A stretch of DNA of 64,000 nucleotides from Paracoccus litorisediminis (GTDB lineage: Bacteria; Pseudomonadota; Alphaproteobacteria; Rhodobacterales; Rhodobacteraceae). Shown here piece by piece: positions 26,956 through 35,784 of this stretch. The stretch's first letter is position 1. The number at the start of each line of letters is the position of its first letter. The stretch lies in contig NZ_WMIG01000017.1 of NCBI RefSeq assembly GCF_009711205.1, forward strand, positions 1 through 64,000, read 5' to 3'. Below the pieces are notes generated by a model. The model did no database searches. It saw only the letters and a program-made list of their open reading frames with translations, and had not been told where the DNA came from. The position numbers and the translations under genes were made by a program.

Positions 26956-28115
26956 GTGCTGGGCTGATCATCGTCGGCGCATCCCATGCCGGGGTTACTG
27001 TCGCGGCAGAGTTGCGGGCCGCTGGTTTTCAACCCGCGATCACCTTGGTTTCCGACGAGACCTCCGAGCCCTATCACCGCCCGCATCTCAGCAAGGAATG
27101 CCTCGCGACCGATGCGGAACCGGGCATGCTGAAACCGACGACCTTCTATGAGGAGAAGGGGATCGAGCGTCTCAATGCAAGGGTCGATGCGATTGATCCA
27201 GACGGGCGCAGGATCGTGACGAGCGACGGAAAATCATTCGAATACGCAACCCTCATTCTTGCAACGGGTGCCAAGCCCAGAGGGCTGCCCGCTGGGCTTC
27301 CGGGGGCAGAACTGGCGCTGACATTGCGTGACCGGGCTGATCTGGGCGTATTGCGCGCGCGATTGGCGACGTCACGGCAACTTGCCATTATTGGCGGCGG
27401 CTTGATTGGACTGGAAATCGCGGCTGCCGCACGGTCCAAGGGGATGTCGGTTGACGTGGTTGAATGCGCAGACCGTCTCATGTCGCGCTGTATCTCGCCG
27501 GAACTGGCGAACCTTGTCAGAGAGCGCCACGTCGCTGCAGGCATCACCTTCCATATGTCCAGCAATGTCAAAGCCGTGACGTCGCAAGGCATTGAATTGA
27601 CTGACGGTGTTTTCATTCCTGCCGATCTGGTCATCGCATCGGTCGGCAGTCAGCCACGCACCGAACTGGCCGCCCGTGCCGGGCTGACCTGTGACGATGG
27701 CATCCTTGTCGGCGTCGACGGATCCAGCTCGGTTACCGGGATATTTGCTTTGGGTGATTGTGCCCGTTGGCCCGATCCGGGCCTGACCCGAGGAATAAGG
27801 CATGAGAGTATCGCTGCAACTCTTTGGCAAGCCAAGGCGGTTGCAGCGGCACTGACCGGCCGCCCGCTGCCAGCATCCACGCCACTGCGTCTTTGGTCGC
27901 AACAGGGCGCTATGCGGATCCAGATGGCAGGCCCGATCGAAGCGGCAACCCACGGCCACATCACTGCGGCTGAGGGCGGTCATATCCTTTATGGCTTCTC
28001 GACGGGTCGGCTGTCTTCGGTACAGGCGATGGACGCCCCGAGGGCCTTCAATACGGCAGTTGCCCGGATCGGAAGTTGCGAAGCCGATTTTCGGGCCGAA
28101 GCTGCCACATCCTGA
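26952..28115 (+). CDS. FAD-dependent rubredoxin/ferredoxin reductase
   Basis: 387 aa. It has an FAD motif in the first 20 residues (VGASHAGVTVAAEL), an NAD(P)H motif (AIIGGGLIGLEIAAAA) near residue 150, and the second FAD motif FALGDCARWP near 270. This is the AlkT/putidaredoxin-reductase type. The start overlaps the rubredoxin stop (ATGA), so the two should be made together as an electron-transfer pair. Confidence 0.9.
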   Translation: MSAGLIIVGASHAGVTVAAELRAAGFQPAITLVSDETSEPYHRPHLSKECLATDAEPGMLKPTTFYEEKGIERLNARVDAIDPDGRRIVTSDGKSFEYATLILATGAKPRGLPAGLPGAELALTLRDRADLGVLRARLATSRQLAIIGGGLIGLEIAAAARSKGMSVDVVECADRLMSRCISPELANLVRERHVAAGITFHMSSNVKAVTSQGIELTDGVFIPADLVIASVGSQPRTELAARAGLTCDDGILVGVDGSSSVTGIFALGDCARWPDPGLTRGIRHESIAATLWQAKAVAAALTGRPLPASTPLRLWSQQGAMRIQMAGPIEAATHGHITAAEGGHILYGFSTGRLSSVQAMDAPRAFNTAVARIGSCEADFRAEAATS

Positions 28116-28142
28116 ACAAATTGCGACTCCTGGGAGGATAAC

Positions 28143-28901
28143 ATGGTCGACACCGTCTCATATGCGATGAAGGAACCCGACCGCTTTAAGCGCGGCAATG
28201 GCTGGAAGGTCAATCTGTTCGGCAAGAACTCGGATGTGCCCAAGGCCGATCTGCAGGCCTTCCGGATCGATATGAATGCGGGACAGGTACTGGATTCGCA
28301 TTTCCACATCGTTGACCAGTTCCAGATCTTCATTGCCGGCTCGGGTACGATCGGAAGGGACAGCACGGACATCGTGACCGCCCACTATGCCGATCACCAC
28401 ACAGGTTATGGCCCCTTGGTGGCGGGTCCGCAGGGCATGTCCTATCTGACGCTTCGGTCGAAAACGGATGCCGGACTCGTCAAGTTGTCCACACCGAATG
28501 TGCGCGAACAGCTCAAGCCGACGAAGCGGCGGCATGGTGTGTCATCACCCGTGACGCTCTCAATCCCCCCGGTGATGCAGCATCGCGCCGCCCCGGAAAT
28601 CGAAACGGTGATGGAGGAGCGGCCAGACAGTGACGGCATGACCGTCAAGGTCTACCGGCTTGGTGCCTCGCAGGAAATCTCGGCGCCGGAGACGGCTGGA
28701 ACGGGCGGTTACTACATCATCGTCATGAACGGTGCGCTGATCCACGACGGTGAGACGCTCAAGCCCTGGTCGCTGCTTTTCGTACGTCATGACGAGCCCG
28801 CCCCGGTGCTGCGCGCCGATATCGAGGGTGCCGAGGTCATGGTGGCAGTGTTTCCGTTGCAGGATGATTGGATGCGTCAAGTCGGCGAGGAAGCGGCGTG
28901 A
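28143..28901 (+). CDS. Bicupin-like protein, function unknown
   Basis: 252 aa. The first cupin barrel shows GQVLDSHFHIVDQFQIFIAG (near 45-64): the HxH pair is present but the usual Glu is Gln. The second barrel, about residues 160-245, lacks a clear His cluster. It might be a metal dioxygenase or a binding protein for a small acid. GGGAGG lies just before the ATG. It is in the rubredoxin operon, 27 bases downstream of the reductase, and overlaps the next gene by one base. Confidence 0.6.
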   Translation: MVDTVSYAMKEPDRFKRGNGWKVNLFGKNSDVPKADLQAFRIDMNAGQVLDSHFHIVDQFQIFIAGSGTIGRDSTDIVTAHYADHHTGYGPLVAGPQGMSYLTLRSKTDAGLVKLSTPNVREQLKPTKRRHGVSSPVTLSIPPVMQHRAAPEIETVMEERPDSDGMTVKVYRLGASQEISAPETAGTGGYYIIVMNGALIHDGETLKPWSLLFVRHDEPAPVLRADIEGAEVMVAVFPLQDDWMRQVGEEAA

Positions 28902-29629
28902 TGCATCCTGTGGCGACGTTTCGGGATTATGCACCCGGTGGAAGGCTGCGCGTCGCGATCAATCATGGCAATGTCATTCTTGCGGGTCGTGACGCTGCGG
29001 GCGCACCGAAAGGGATCAGCGTCGATCTGGCCCGCGCGCTTGCCGCGGAACTGGGCTGTGAGGCTGAGTTCGTCGAATTCGACCGGGCAGTAGATGTCTC
29101 GTCCCGCGCCGAGGCGGATGTCTGGGATCTGTGTTTTCTGGCGGTTGATCAGACCCGTGCGCAGGTCATTGGCTTTTCCCAGCCCTATATCCGTATCGAG
29201 GGCAATTATATCGTCGCCGAGGCTTCAGGCGCGACAACCCCGGAGGATGTCGTAGGCCTAGACCTGCAGATAGGGATCGTGGAGGGCAGCGCTTATGCGC
29301 TGCATCTTGCGCGCGTGCCCGGGGCTGCCCGTCTTGTGAGTTTTGCCAATATCGCCGAGGCAAGGGCGGCGCTCGCAGGCGGTAATATAGATGGCCTTGC
29401 CGGGATCAGGCGGGCCATGGAGGGGATTGCGGCCGCGCTTCCCGGAATGCATGTGGTTGACAAACCCTTCATGGAGATCCGCCAAGCCATGGGCGTTCCG
29501 GCAGGGCGGGACCGTGCACTTTCGCATTTGTCGGCGTTTCTTGCAGTGCGGGCGCGGGACGGAACCGTGGCGCGGATACTGGAGGCACATGGCGTCGATC
29601 GCGACTGTGCGGTCATGCCGGACATGTGA
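28901..29629 (+). CDS. SBP_bac_3-like protein without signal peptide
   Basis: 242 aa. The body has the polar-amino-acid binding-protein fold: LRVAINHGNVILAG, then GISVDLARALAAELGCEAEF, then IGFSQPYIRIEGNYIV near 95-110 and a C-terminal GIRRAMEG/VPAGRD region. The start ATG overlaps the cupin stop (TGATG) and the N-terminus (MHPVATFRDYAPGG) has no signal sequence. It is therefore likely cytoplasmic, either a solute sensor/enzyme built on this fold (as in cyclohexadienyl dehydratase-like proteins) or a protein that lost its signal. No permease is adjacent. Confidence 0.65.
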   Translation: MHPVATFRDYAPGGRLRVAINHGNVILAGRDAAGAPKGISVDLARALAAELGCEAEFVEFDRAVDVSSRAEADVWDLCFLAVDQTRAQVIGFSQPYIRIEGNYIVAEASGATTPEDVVGLDLQIGIVEGSAYALHLARVPGAARLVSFANIAEARAALAGGNIDGLAGIRRAMEGIAAALPGMHVVDKPFMEIRQAMGVPAGRDRALSHLSAFLAVRARDGTVARILEAHGVDRDCAVMPDM

Positions 29630-29637
29630 GCGTATCC

Positions 29638-29662
29638 AAAGGGCGGGTTCGCCCCGCCCTTT
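29638..29662 (+). terminator. Rho-independent terminator of the rubredoxin operon
   Basis: A perfect 10-bp stem AAAGGGCGGG / CCCGCCCTTT with a 5-nt loop starts 8 bases after the last stop. The A/T ends of the stem provide the short U-run in either direction. Confidence 0.85.
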
Positions 29663-29679
29663 CCGGTTCAGTGGGTGAG

Positions 29680-30600
29680 CGAGGCGCGTGCCGCAATCGG
29701 TCACGCAGCGTGCGCGCAGCTTGTGGATCTCGGACCCATAGGCACCGTCATTCAGCGCGACGACCAGCACTTTCATGCCTGCATGGGCATGGCTTCGAGT
29801 CCCTGAACATGTAGCCGAAGGCTGCCGTCACCATCAAGCAGGACCGCTGGGACCTGTGGATTGGCGGCGGCCACGCCCATGGCGAAAGAAGTCCCGTTTT
29901 CGATGGCGCCAAACTCGCGGATGGTCGGGAAGCAGTCATGCGGGCGGCCGAAGATTTGCGTGGTGAAGAAGCTGACATGGCCGGAAGTACATCAGCAGAT
30001 GCCGGTACTGCGGAATGGTGCCATCCAATGCAGCAATGGCAGTTCACGGGCTGTGAACTCCATTCGCTCTCTCTGGCGTCTGGTCAAAGACGGGGCCGCG
30101 CAGTCGTTCGGCAAGCTCGTCCGAACGCCAATCTGCAGGACGAGTTCGAGCCGCCTCTGCAAACGCCTGCAGGGTCCGCGCAGCATCTGCACGGATGGTC
30201 ATCTCCGCCGCTACTCGTCCTTGGCGAAGCGTGGCGGGTGCATTGTCTATCCGGAGCGTCTTGGCATTGGAGCAAAGCTTACCGCCCATTGACGTATGAT
30301 GGGCCATCAAGGCTCCGGCGGCGATCAACAGATCGACCTCGCACAACGCCGCAGCGCCTGAAGCCGTCGCCAGCCCCCCGGTAATGCCGATGGAGTACGG
30401 ATCGTCGCGTGGGAAGCGTGATTGCCAGCAAGCCATCGGCCTTTCCGGCCAGCATGCGTGCAACCATAACCGCCGCAGCAGAGGTTGCACCCAAGCCGCC
30501 AAGGACCACGATCCGCCTTACCGCAGCGATCTGTTCAAGCGCCATCGCAAGATCGTCGGGATGTGGGGCGCTGGCGCTGATGCGTGCCATGATCCCGGAT
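29680..30600 (-). pseudogene. ThDP-dependent enzyme (acetolactate synthase-like), multiply frameshifted
   Basis: Minus-strand frames can be chained into the middle and C-terminal domains of an acetolactate-synthase-type enzyme. Near 30590-30420 is RRIVVLGGLGATSAAAVMVA. In another frame (30415-30150) is YSIGITGGLATASGAAAL, then LRIDNAP and AAEMTIRADA. In a third (29960-29780) are FTTQIFGRPHDCFPTIREF, AVLLDGDGSLRLHVQGLE with the ThDP GDGS motif, and a final frame KVLVVALNDGAYGSEIHKLR. At least three frame changes, a stop between the last two blocks and the missing N-terminal domain make it non-functional. Confidence 0.75.
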
Positions 30601-30862
30601 GCTGGGACGGATGGGCACCAAGCGCAGCGAAGGCCAAGCGTTCATCGTAGATTGCAACTTGCTCAGACAGCCTGTCCAGGAGGGTGCGTTTCTCTTTGTC
30701 TGCGGCGCGTGTGGTTTCGATCTGCGTTTCGAGCAAGGACGGCTAGGAACGCAAACGGGCTGCCTCTGCCTCGGCGGAAAGGATCGCTTCGAGCCGCATG
30801 CGGAACCCGGTGTTCTCGTCGGTTAAGCGCTTGATCTCGGCATCGAAGTTAGCGGGTTTTTT
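30520..30862 (-). pseudogene. Remnant of a coiled-coil coding region
   Basis: One minus-strand frame reads AEIKRLTDENTGFRMRLEAI, a stop at about 30740, then ETQIETTRAADKEKRTLLDR and LSEQVAIYDERLAFA. The regular charged heptads look like real protein, but no family could be named. It directly precedes the decayed ThDP enzyme and partly overlaps its first frame, so the junction is probably a rearrangement. Confidence 0.35.
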
Positions 30863-31414
30863 CGGGACACGCGCCAAAGGATGAAGAAAACCCGGCTCGT
30901 TAACGTCGGCGCGAGTATCATCCCGGCACCAGCTTTCATCGATTAATCACTTCACAGTTTCCCCAGTCCAAGTGCCCCTGCCGATTGCTGTGGGACAAGA
31001 ATTTTTGCGTTGGCAGATGGCTGAATTGAGCGGCCGTGCTCACCATGGCGCATACCCGACTGGCGGTTTCGGGAATGCCGCCGTGCAGCATGAACCGAGA
31101 GCGAGCGGCGGGTTTGGGCCGTCCAAGTTGTAGGGCAAACGGGACCTGCTTGACGTTACCGATCAGTCTGGCGCCTCCGTTCGGAATCCAGACGCATCAT
31201 TCGGGAAAGTCAGAACTGCCGCCGGTATGCGGATGGTGGTAAGCTGGCCGGGATCCGGAAGTGATGGCGCAATGCACACGTCGGACCGAATTCGACGGCT
31301 ATCGCAAACGGAAAATGCCGACATGAGCTGATTAGCGAGACAGCGCCGGTCGAGTTAAATAATCGCCCTTTCCAAAAACCACGAGACATCCGCACGTATG
31401 GATCGGGAATGACT
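30863..31414. other. Non-coding, probably decayed stretch
   Basis: About 550 bases between the coiled-coil remnant and the amino-acid permease. No frame has a coding-like pattern. A 21-codon plus frame starting MKKTRLVNVGASIIPAP near 30881 has no clear family. No hairpin terminator for the minus-strand transporter operon is evident. Confidence 0.4.
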
Positions 31415-32098
31415 TCACCTTCCCGGACTTGTCAGCCGGTTCTCTATCCGGCGGATGGCGAAGATCAGAGCGGCATTGATCAGCAGGTAGAAGATACCGG
31501 CGATGGTAAAAACCTCGAAAATGGCATAGGTCTGGCTCATCAACCGCTTGGCGTAACCGGTGATTTCCAAAACCGTGATCGTCGAGGCGAGGCTGGTGCC
31601 CTTGATAACCAATACCATCTCGTTGCCATAGGCGGGCAAGGCCTGCCGGATTGCCAGCGGAAATTCGATCCGGCGAAAGCGCAGGGCACGCGACATGCCC
31701 GCGGCCTTTGCCGCCTCGATCAGGCCGACCGGGACCGACATCAGACCGCCGCGCAGGATCTCTGAGGTATAGGCGGCCGTGTTCAGCGCCAGCGCCATGA
31801 TCGCGCAATGCATGCCGCCGCCGATCACCCACCACAGGATGGGATTTTCGCGGACGAAATCGAACTGCCCCAAGCCGTAATAGAACAGGAACAACTGTAC
31901 CAGAAGCGGCGTGCCCCGGAATACGGCGCTGTAATATTCGGCAAAGCCCGATAGCAGGCGATTGCCGGAGATGCGCATGACGGCCAGTCCCAGCCCCAGA
32001 CAAAAGCCAAGTGCCAGCGAGACCGAGGCTAGCGTCAGTGTCGTTCCGACCCCCTTGCCGATTGTGGTGACGGCGCGGTGCAGCAGATCCCAATCCAT
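31415..32098 (-). CDS. Polar amino-acid ABC transporter permease (HisM-like)
   Basis: 227 aa, five or six helices, last gene of the operon. The coupling segment IEAAKAAGMSRALRFRRIEF lies near residue 130, followed by the LVIKGTSLASTI stretch typical of HisM/ArtM. It starts 2 bases from the preceding permease stop and forms the heterodimeric pore with it. Confidence 0.9.
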   Translation of the reverse strand: MDWDLLHRAVTTIGKGVGTTLTLASVSLALGFCLGLGLAVMRISGNRLLSGFAEYYSAVFRGTPLLVQLFLFYYGLGQFDFVRENPILWWVIGGGMHCAIMALALNTAAYTSEILRGGLMSVPVGLIEAAKAAGMSRALRFRRIEFPLAIRQALPAYGNEMVLVIKGTSLASTITVLEITGYAKRLMSQTYAIFEVFTIAGIFYLLINAALIFAIRRIENRLTSPGR

Positions 32099-32099
32099 C

Positions 32100-32807
32100 T
32101 CAGGTCCTTCCCTTCAGAACCAAAGCGCGCTCGGCGCGCTTGAAACCGGATTGGCTGACAAAGGTGATGGCAAGATAGACCACTCCGGCGACAAGATAGA
32201 AGATGAAGGGATTGCGGGTCGAACCGGCGCCGACAAAAGCGGTGCGCATCAGTTCCTGCAGACCGACGACCGAAATCAGCGCGGTGTCCTTCATCGTCGC
32301 CTGCCAGACGTTGTTGACCCCTGGCGCAGCGATGCGCAGCATCTGCGGCAGGATAATGCGGCGAAAGATCCGCGTCCGTGGCATGCCGAGCGCGCGGGCG
32401 GCCTCGATGTGACCATTTGGGATCGCCGCAAGCGCACCGCGCACCACCTCGGTCGCATAGGAACCGGAGATCGCACCGATGGCAATGATGCCGATCAGGA
32501 ACGGATAACCGGTTTCCGCCAGTCCGGCCCAGCCAAAGGCCGTGCCGATCCGGGCCACGAATTCGACCGACGAGAAGAACAGCAGATAGATGATCAGCAA
32601 TTCGGGTACACCGCGCACGACCGTCGTATAGATGTCGACCAGCCAGTTCAGCGGAACCACCCGTGCCCATTTGATCAGGCCACAGGCGATCCCGATCGTC
32701 AGACCCAGCAGCATCGCGCCGATCCCGACCAGAATGGTGACCGAGGCACCGCGCAGGATCGCGCCGACCCAGCCACCTTCCCAGAGTTGCATTAGCCCGA
32801 AGTGCAT
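32100..32807 (-). CDS. Polar amino-acid ABC transporter permease (HisQ-like)
   Basis: 235 aa. It has the N-terminal GASVTILVGIGAMLLGL helix, the TTVVRGVPELLIIYLLFF segment, and coupling loop IEAARALGMPRTRIFRRIIL near residue 140. It is the partner of the 31415-32098 permease, with a 1-base gap. A hairpin separates it from the binding-protein gene. Confidence 0.9.
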   Translation of the reverse strand: MHFGLMQLWEGGWVGAILRGASVTILVGIGAMLLGLTIGIACGLIKWARVVPLNWLVDIYTTVVRGVPELLIIYLLFFSSVEFVARIGTAFGWAGLAETGYPFLIGIIAIGAISGSYATEVVRGALAAIPNGHIEAARALGMPRTRIFRRIILPQMLRIAAPGVNNVWQATMKDTALISVVGLQELMRTAFVGAGSTRNPFIFYLVAGVVYLAITFVSQSGFKRAERALVLKGRT

Positions 32808-32835
32808 TGATTCCGCCTGCCTGAATGGGTGGGGG

Positions 32836-32860
32836 CGGGAGGGCGATTTTTGCCCTCCCG
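32836..32860 (-). other. Hairpin between binding-protein and permease genes
   Basis: A perfect 9-bp stem (CGGGAGGGC / GCCCTCCCG) around a 7-nt loop lies 11 bases after the binding-protein stop, inside the operon. The position suits partial termination or 3'-end protection, raising binding protein over permease. Confidence 0.6.
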
Positions 32861-32871
32861 GTCGGAAAGGC

Positions 32872-33672
32872 TCACTTGCAGGTCTGCGAGATGTCCATCT
32901 TGAACCATTTCTCGGATGCGGCCTTCATGCTGCCATCCGCGCCCAGATCGCACAGCGCCTGGTTGATCCTCTCCTTCAGCTCGGCCTCATCCTTGCGGAT
33001 GCCGATGCCAAGGCCGGTGCCAAGCGTCGCGTCCGAGCTGGAGTCGATCACGACATCGACCAGCTGGAAATCCGCACCGTCGGGCTTGGCCAGAAAATCG
33101 TTTTGTGCCGTGACATCCGCGAACGAGGTGTCCAGCCGCCCGCTGGCCAGGTCGATCTGCATCTGGTCCAGCGTATCATAGGTCATCAGCTGAGCGTCCG
33201 GCAGGTTCTTTTCGACATAGGCGGCGTGGGTGGTCCCGGCCTGCACCCCGACGCGCATGCCGCCAAGATCCTTCTTCAGCGTGTCCAGATCCTTCGCCCC
33301 GGCAAGCTCGGAATCCTTCTTGGCGATGAAGTGGTTCGGGAATTCGCCATAGCTGCGCGAGAAGTCGATCTGCTTCTGGCGCTCATCGGTGATCGACATG
33401 CCCGAGATGATGATGTCGAAGCGCTTGGCATTCAGCGCCGGGATCAGACCGTCAAAGGCCTGCACGACGAAGCGGCATTTCAGCTGCAGTTTCGCGCAGA
33501 CCGCGTTGCCGACATCGGCGTCGAAGCCGGTGACGTTGCCATTGGCATCGGCCATCGAGAAGGGCGGATACGCGCCTTCGGTGCCGATGACCAACTCGCC
33601 CTCGGCGGCATGGGCGATCGGTCCCAGACCGCAGGCAAGAATGGCAGCAAAAGACAGCAATTTCAGTTTCAT
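32872..33672 (-). CDS. Amino-acid ABC transporter binding protein (ArgT/HisJ-like)
   Basis: 266 aa. A signal peptide (MKLKLLSFAAILACGLGPIA) is cut near AHA-AE. The SBP_bac_3 signature is clear: IGTEGAYPPFSMADANG, FDADVGNAVCAKL, then the AFDGLIPALNAKRFDIIISG block near 75-95 with SITDERQKQIDFS. This is the Lys/Arg/Orn/His-binding class by pattern, and a modified amino acid is equally possible. Four Cys may form two disulfides. Confidence 0.88.
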   Translation of the reverse strand: MKLKLLSFAAILACGLGPIAHAAEGELVIGTEGAYPPFSMADANGNVTGFDADVGNAVCAKLQLKCRFVVQAFDGLIPALNAKRFDIIISGMSITDERQKQIDFSRSYGEFPNHFIAKKDSELAGAKDLDTLKKDLGGMRVGVQAGTTHAAYVEKNLPDAQLMTYDTLDQMQIDLASGRLDTSFADVTAQNDFLAKPDGADFQLVDVVIDSSSDATLGTGLGIGIRKDEAELKERINQALCDLGADGSMKAASEKWFKMDISQTCK

Positions 33673-33747
33673 TTGTGGTTCCCTTGGTTGGATGACGTCA
33701 CATTCTTTTCCGTGTGATCGTGCGGTTGCCGCGCAGGACGCGCCGGG

Positions 33748-35667
33748 CTAGTTGCATCTGGCGAGGAACTGGCTCAGCCGTTCGGAGCGGGGATTGGTGA
33801 AGATCTGGTCCGGGCTGCCCTCTTCCTCGACGCGGCCCTGATGCAGGAACTTGATGTGATGCGAGACCTCGCGCGCGAACTGCATCTCATGCGTGACGAG
33901 GATCATGGTGTTCCCTTCGTCGGCAAGCTGGCGGATGACGCGCAGGACTTCACCGACAAGTTCGGGGTCCAGCGCCGAGGTCGGTTCGTCCAGCAGGATG
34001 ACCTTGGGTCGCATGGCCAGCGTCCGGGCGATGGCGGCGCGCTGCTGCTGGCCGCCGGACAACTGGCCGGGGAACTGCGCATGCTTGTCACCAAGGCCGA
34101 CTTTCCTCAGCAGCTCATGGGCGCGTTCGCTGGCCTCGGCCTTGCTTTCCTTCAGGACGTGGATCGGGGCTTCGATGATATTGTCCAGCACGGACAGATG
34201 CGGCCATAGGTTGAAGCTTTGAAAGACCATGCCGACGCGGGCGCGGATGCGTTCGACTTGCTTCTGATCGGCTGGGACCGCGCCGCCGCCCTTGCCGGGC
34301 TTCAGCCGGATTTCCTCGCCATCGATCAGGATGCGGCCGCTTTTGGGCTGCTCAAGCAGGTTGATGCAGCGCAGGAAAGTGGATTTGCCAGACCCTGACG
34401 AGCCGATCATCGAGACGACCTCGCCCGGCTGCGCGATAAGGCCGACCCCCTTCAGCACCTCCAAGGTGCCATAGCTTTTGTGAAGGTCATAGACCTCGAC
34501 CGCCGGACGGCCGGATTGCGGCATGCTGGCCGCGGGCTTGGCCGCAACGGCGCGTTTCGGCGTGCTGCCGCCCTTGGCCTCAAGATCGGCCAGCGCGCGG
34601 TCGAAATAGGACAGACTGACCGCCAGCACCTGTGTCTGCCATTCCGGGTCCGCAGGAATGAAGGCGTGGCGCAGCCGGTCCTTGATCTGCTGCCCCTGCA
34701 CTGAGGCGACATCGCCGTGCAGATGCAACCAGTTGTCGGCGCGAACCGCGTCATTTACCTCTTCGCCGGGCAGGGTGCCGCATTCGATCACCAGCGGCAG
34801 GACGCGCGCCTGTGGCATCCCCTTGCGCACCGCGTCCGAGACATAGCCCGTCGCGGTCGCCGCGATGCCGGTATCGGTTGTCCTGCCCGCGCCGGTCAGG
34901 ACGGTGGACATAGCGGGACCGAACAGCGCCTTGCCCCAGTCCAGCCCGGCATGGGCCTCGACCGTGACCGATAGCAGTGCCGGATAGCCATAGGGACCCG
35001 CGCCAGTATGCAGGTCGAAGACGACCGCGTCATCGGCCCCCATGGCGAAATCCGCCAGAATGCTATTCAGCGTCAGGTTCGACCAGACAGCGCCTGTTCC
35101 CCCAAAGAACAGCCCGTCGGGATGGGTGTATTGGCCAGCCTCGATGGTCGATGCGAGCCCGGTATAGCCGCCCGCCTGCCGCAAGGCCTGCGAGTAGGCC
35201 TGATGCGCGCGGGCCCGGTCAGGGCCGTCCAGATCGGTGAAGGTCAGCGCCGGATGTAGCGCGGGATAACCCGGATTTTCGGGCGCTGGCCGCGACCAGT
35301 CGATGAAGTTTCGGTTCAGGTCGACATTATCCTCATTCACGCGACGCGACCATGCCGCGCCCCATGGGTTGATCAGGTGGATCATCAGGATCGCGACATT
35401 GTCGGGCAGGTGCCAGGGCGTGTGGCGGCGCATCCACGCGACCTGCGCGGCCGAGCCATAGGCGCCCTCGACCCCATGCGTGCCGGAATTGACGACAAGC
35501 AGCTTCGTCGCGTTCCGGCTGCCGATCAGGGCCACGTCGGTGGCAAGGGCTTCGCCATGCGGGCCGGGCAGGGGGTGGCGGTATTCGGTGATTTCCGCGC
35601 CCGCCGCTTTGGCGGCATCAAGGAACTCGGCGCGCATCGTCGCATAATCAAGCGGCATGAAGGCCAT
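33748..35667 (-). CDS. Fusion: DUF2817/M14-like peptidase + amino-acid ABC transporter ATPase
   Basis: 639 aa in one uninterrupted frame. Residues 1-365 are a DUF2817 zinc-peptidase domain: SGTHGVEG gives His64 and Glu67, VFDLHTG gives His220, VIECGT offers Glu295 as base, and DLNRN sits at 116-120. Residues 366-388 are an Ala/Lys/Pro linker. Residues 389-639 are a GlnQ/HisP-type ATPase: Walker A GSSGSGKST (422-430), FQSFNLWPH, LSGGQ (536-540), ILLDEPT (557-563), VTHEMQFA. Both halves look intact. AAGGAG precedes the ATG at 35667. A Met at 382 could start a free ATPase but has no ribosome-binding site. The membrane-bound ATPase would hold a cytoplasmic carboxypeptidase/amidohydrolase at the import pore. 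Confidence 0.85.
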   Translation of the reverse strand: MAFMPLDYATMRAEFLDAAKAAGAEITEYRHPLPGPHGEALATDVALIGSRNATKLLVVNSGTHGVEGAYGSAAQVAWMRRHTPWHLPDNVAILMIHLINPWGAAWSRRVNEDNVDLNRNFIDWSRPAPENPGYPALHPALTFTDLDGPDRARAHQAYSQALRQAGGYTGLASTIEAGQYTHPDGLFFGGTGAVWSNLTLNSILADFAMGADDAVVFDLHTGAGPYGYPALLSVTVEAHAGLDWGKALFGPAMSTVLTGAGRTTDTGIAATATGYVSDAVRKGMPQARVLPLVIECGTLPGEEVNDAVRADNWLHLHGDVASVQGQQIKDRLRHAFIPADPEWQTQVLAVSLSYFDRALADLEAKGGSTPKRAVAAKPAASMPQSGRPAVEVYDLHKSYGTLEVLKGVGLIAQPGEVVSMIGSSGSGKSTFLRCINLLEQPKSGRILIDGEEIRLKPGKGGGAVPADQKQVERIRARVGMVFQSFNLWPHLSVLDNIIEAPIHVLKESKAEASERAHELLRKVGLGDKHAQFPGQLSGGQQQRAAIARTLAMRPKVILLDEPTSALDPELVGEVLRVIRQLADEGNTMILVTHEMQFAREVSHHIKFLHQGRVEEEGSPDQIFTNPRSERLSQFLARCN

Positions 35668-35784
35668 GGTGCGGCTCCTTCTTTGGCGGGGCGTCAGAAT
35701 GGCCTTGCGACATTTCACCTGCTGTTTCGCAGGCTTTCAGGTCGGCGCGGCAATCAGAAAAGGGGTACAAACGCGCCATCGGCC

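Noticed and set aside
30881..30946. 21-codon small protein MKKTRLVNVGASIIPAP...
   Set aside because: Too short, no ribosome-binding site, no family match that I can support.
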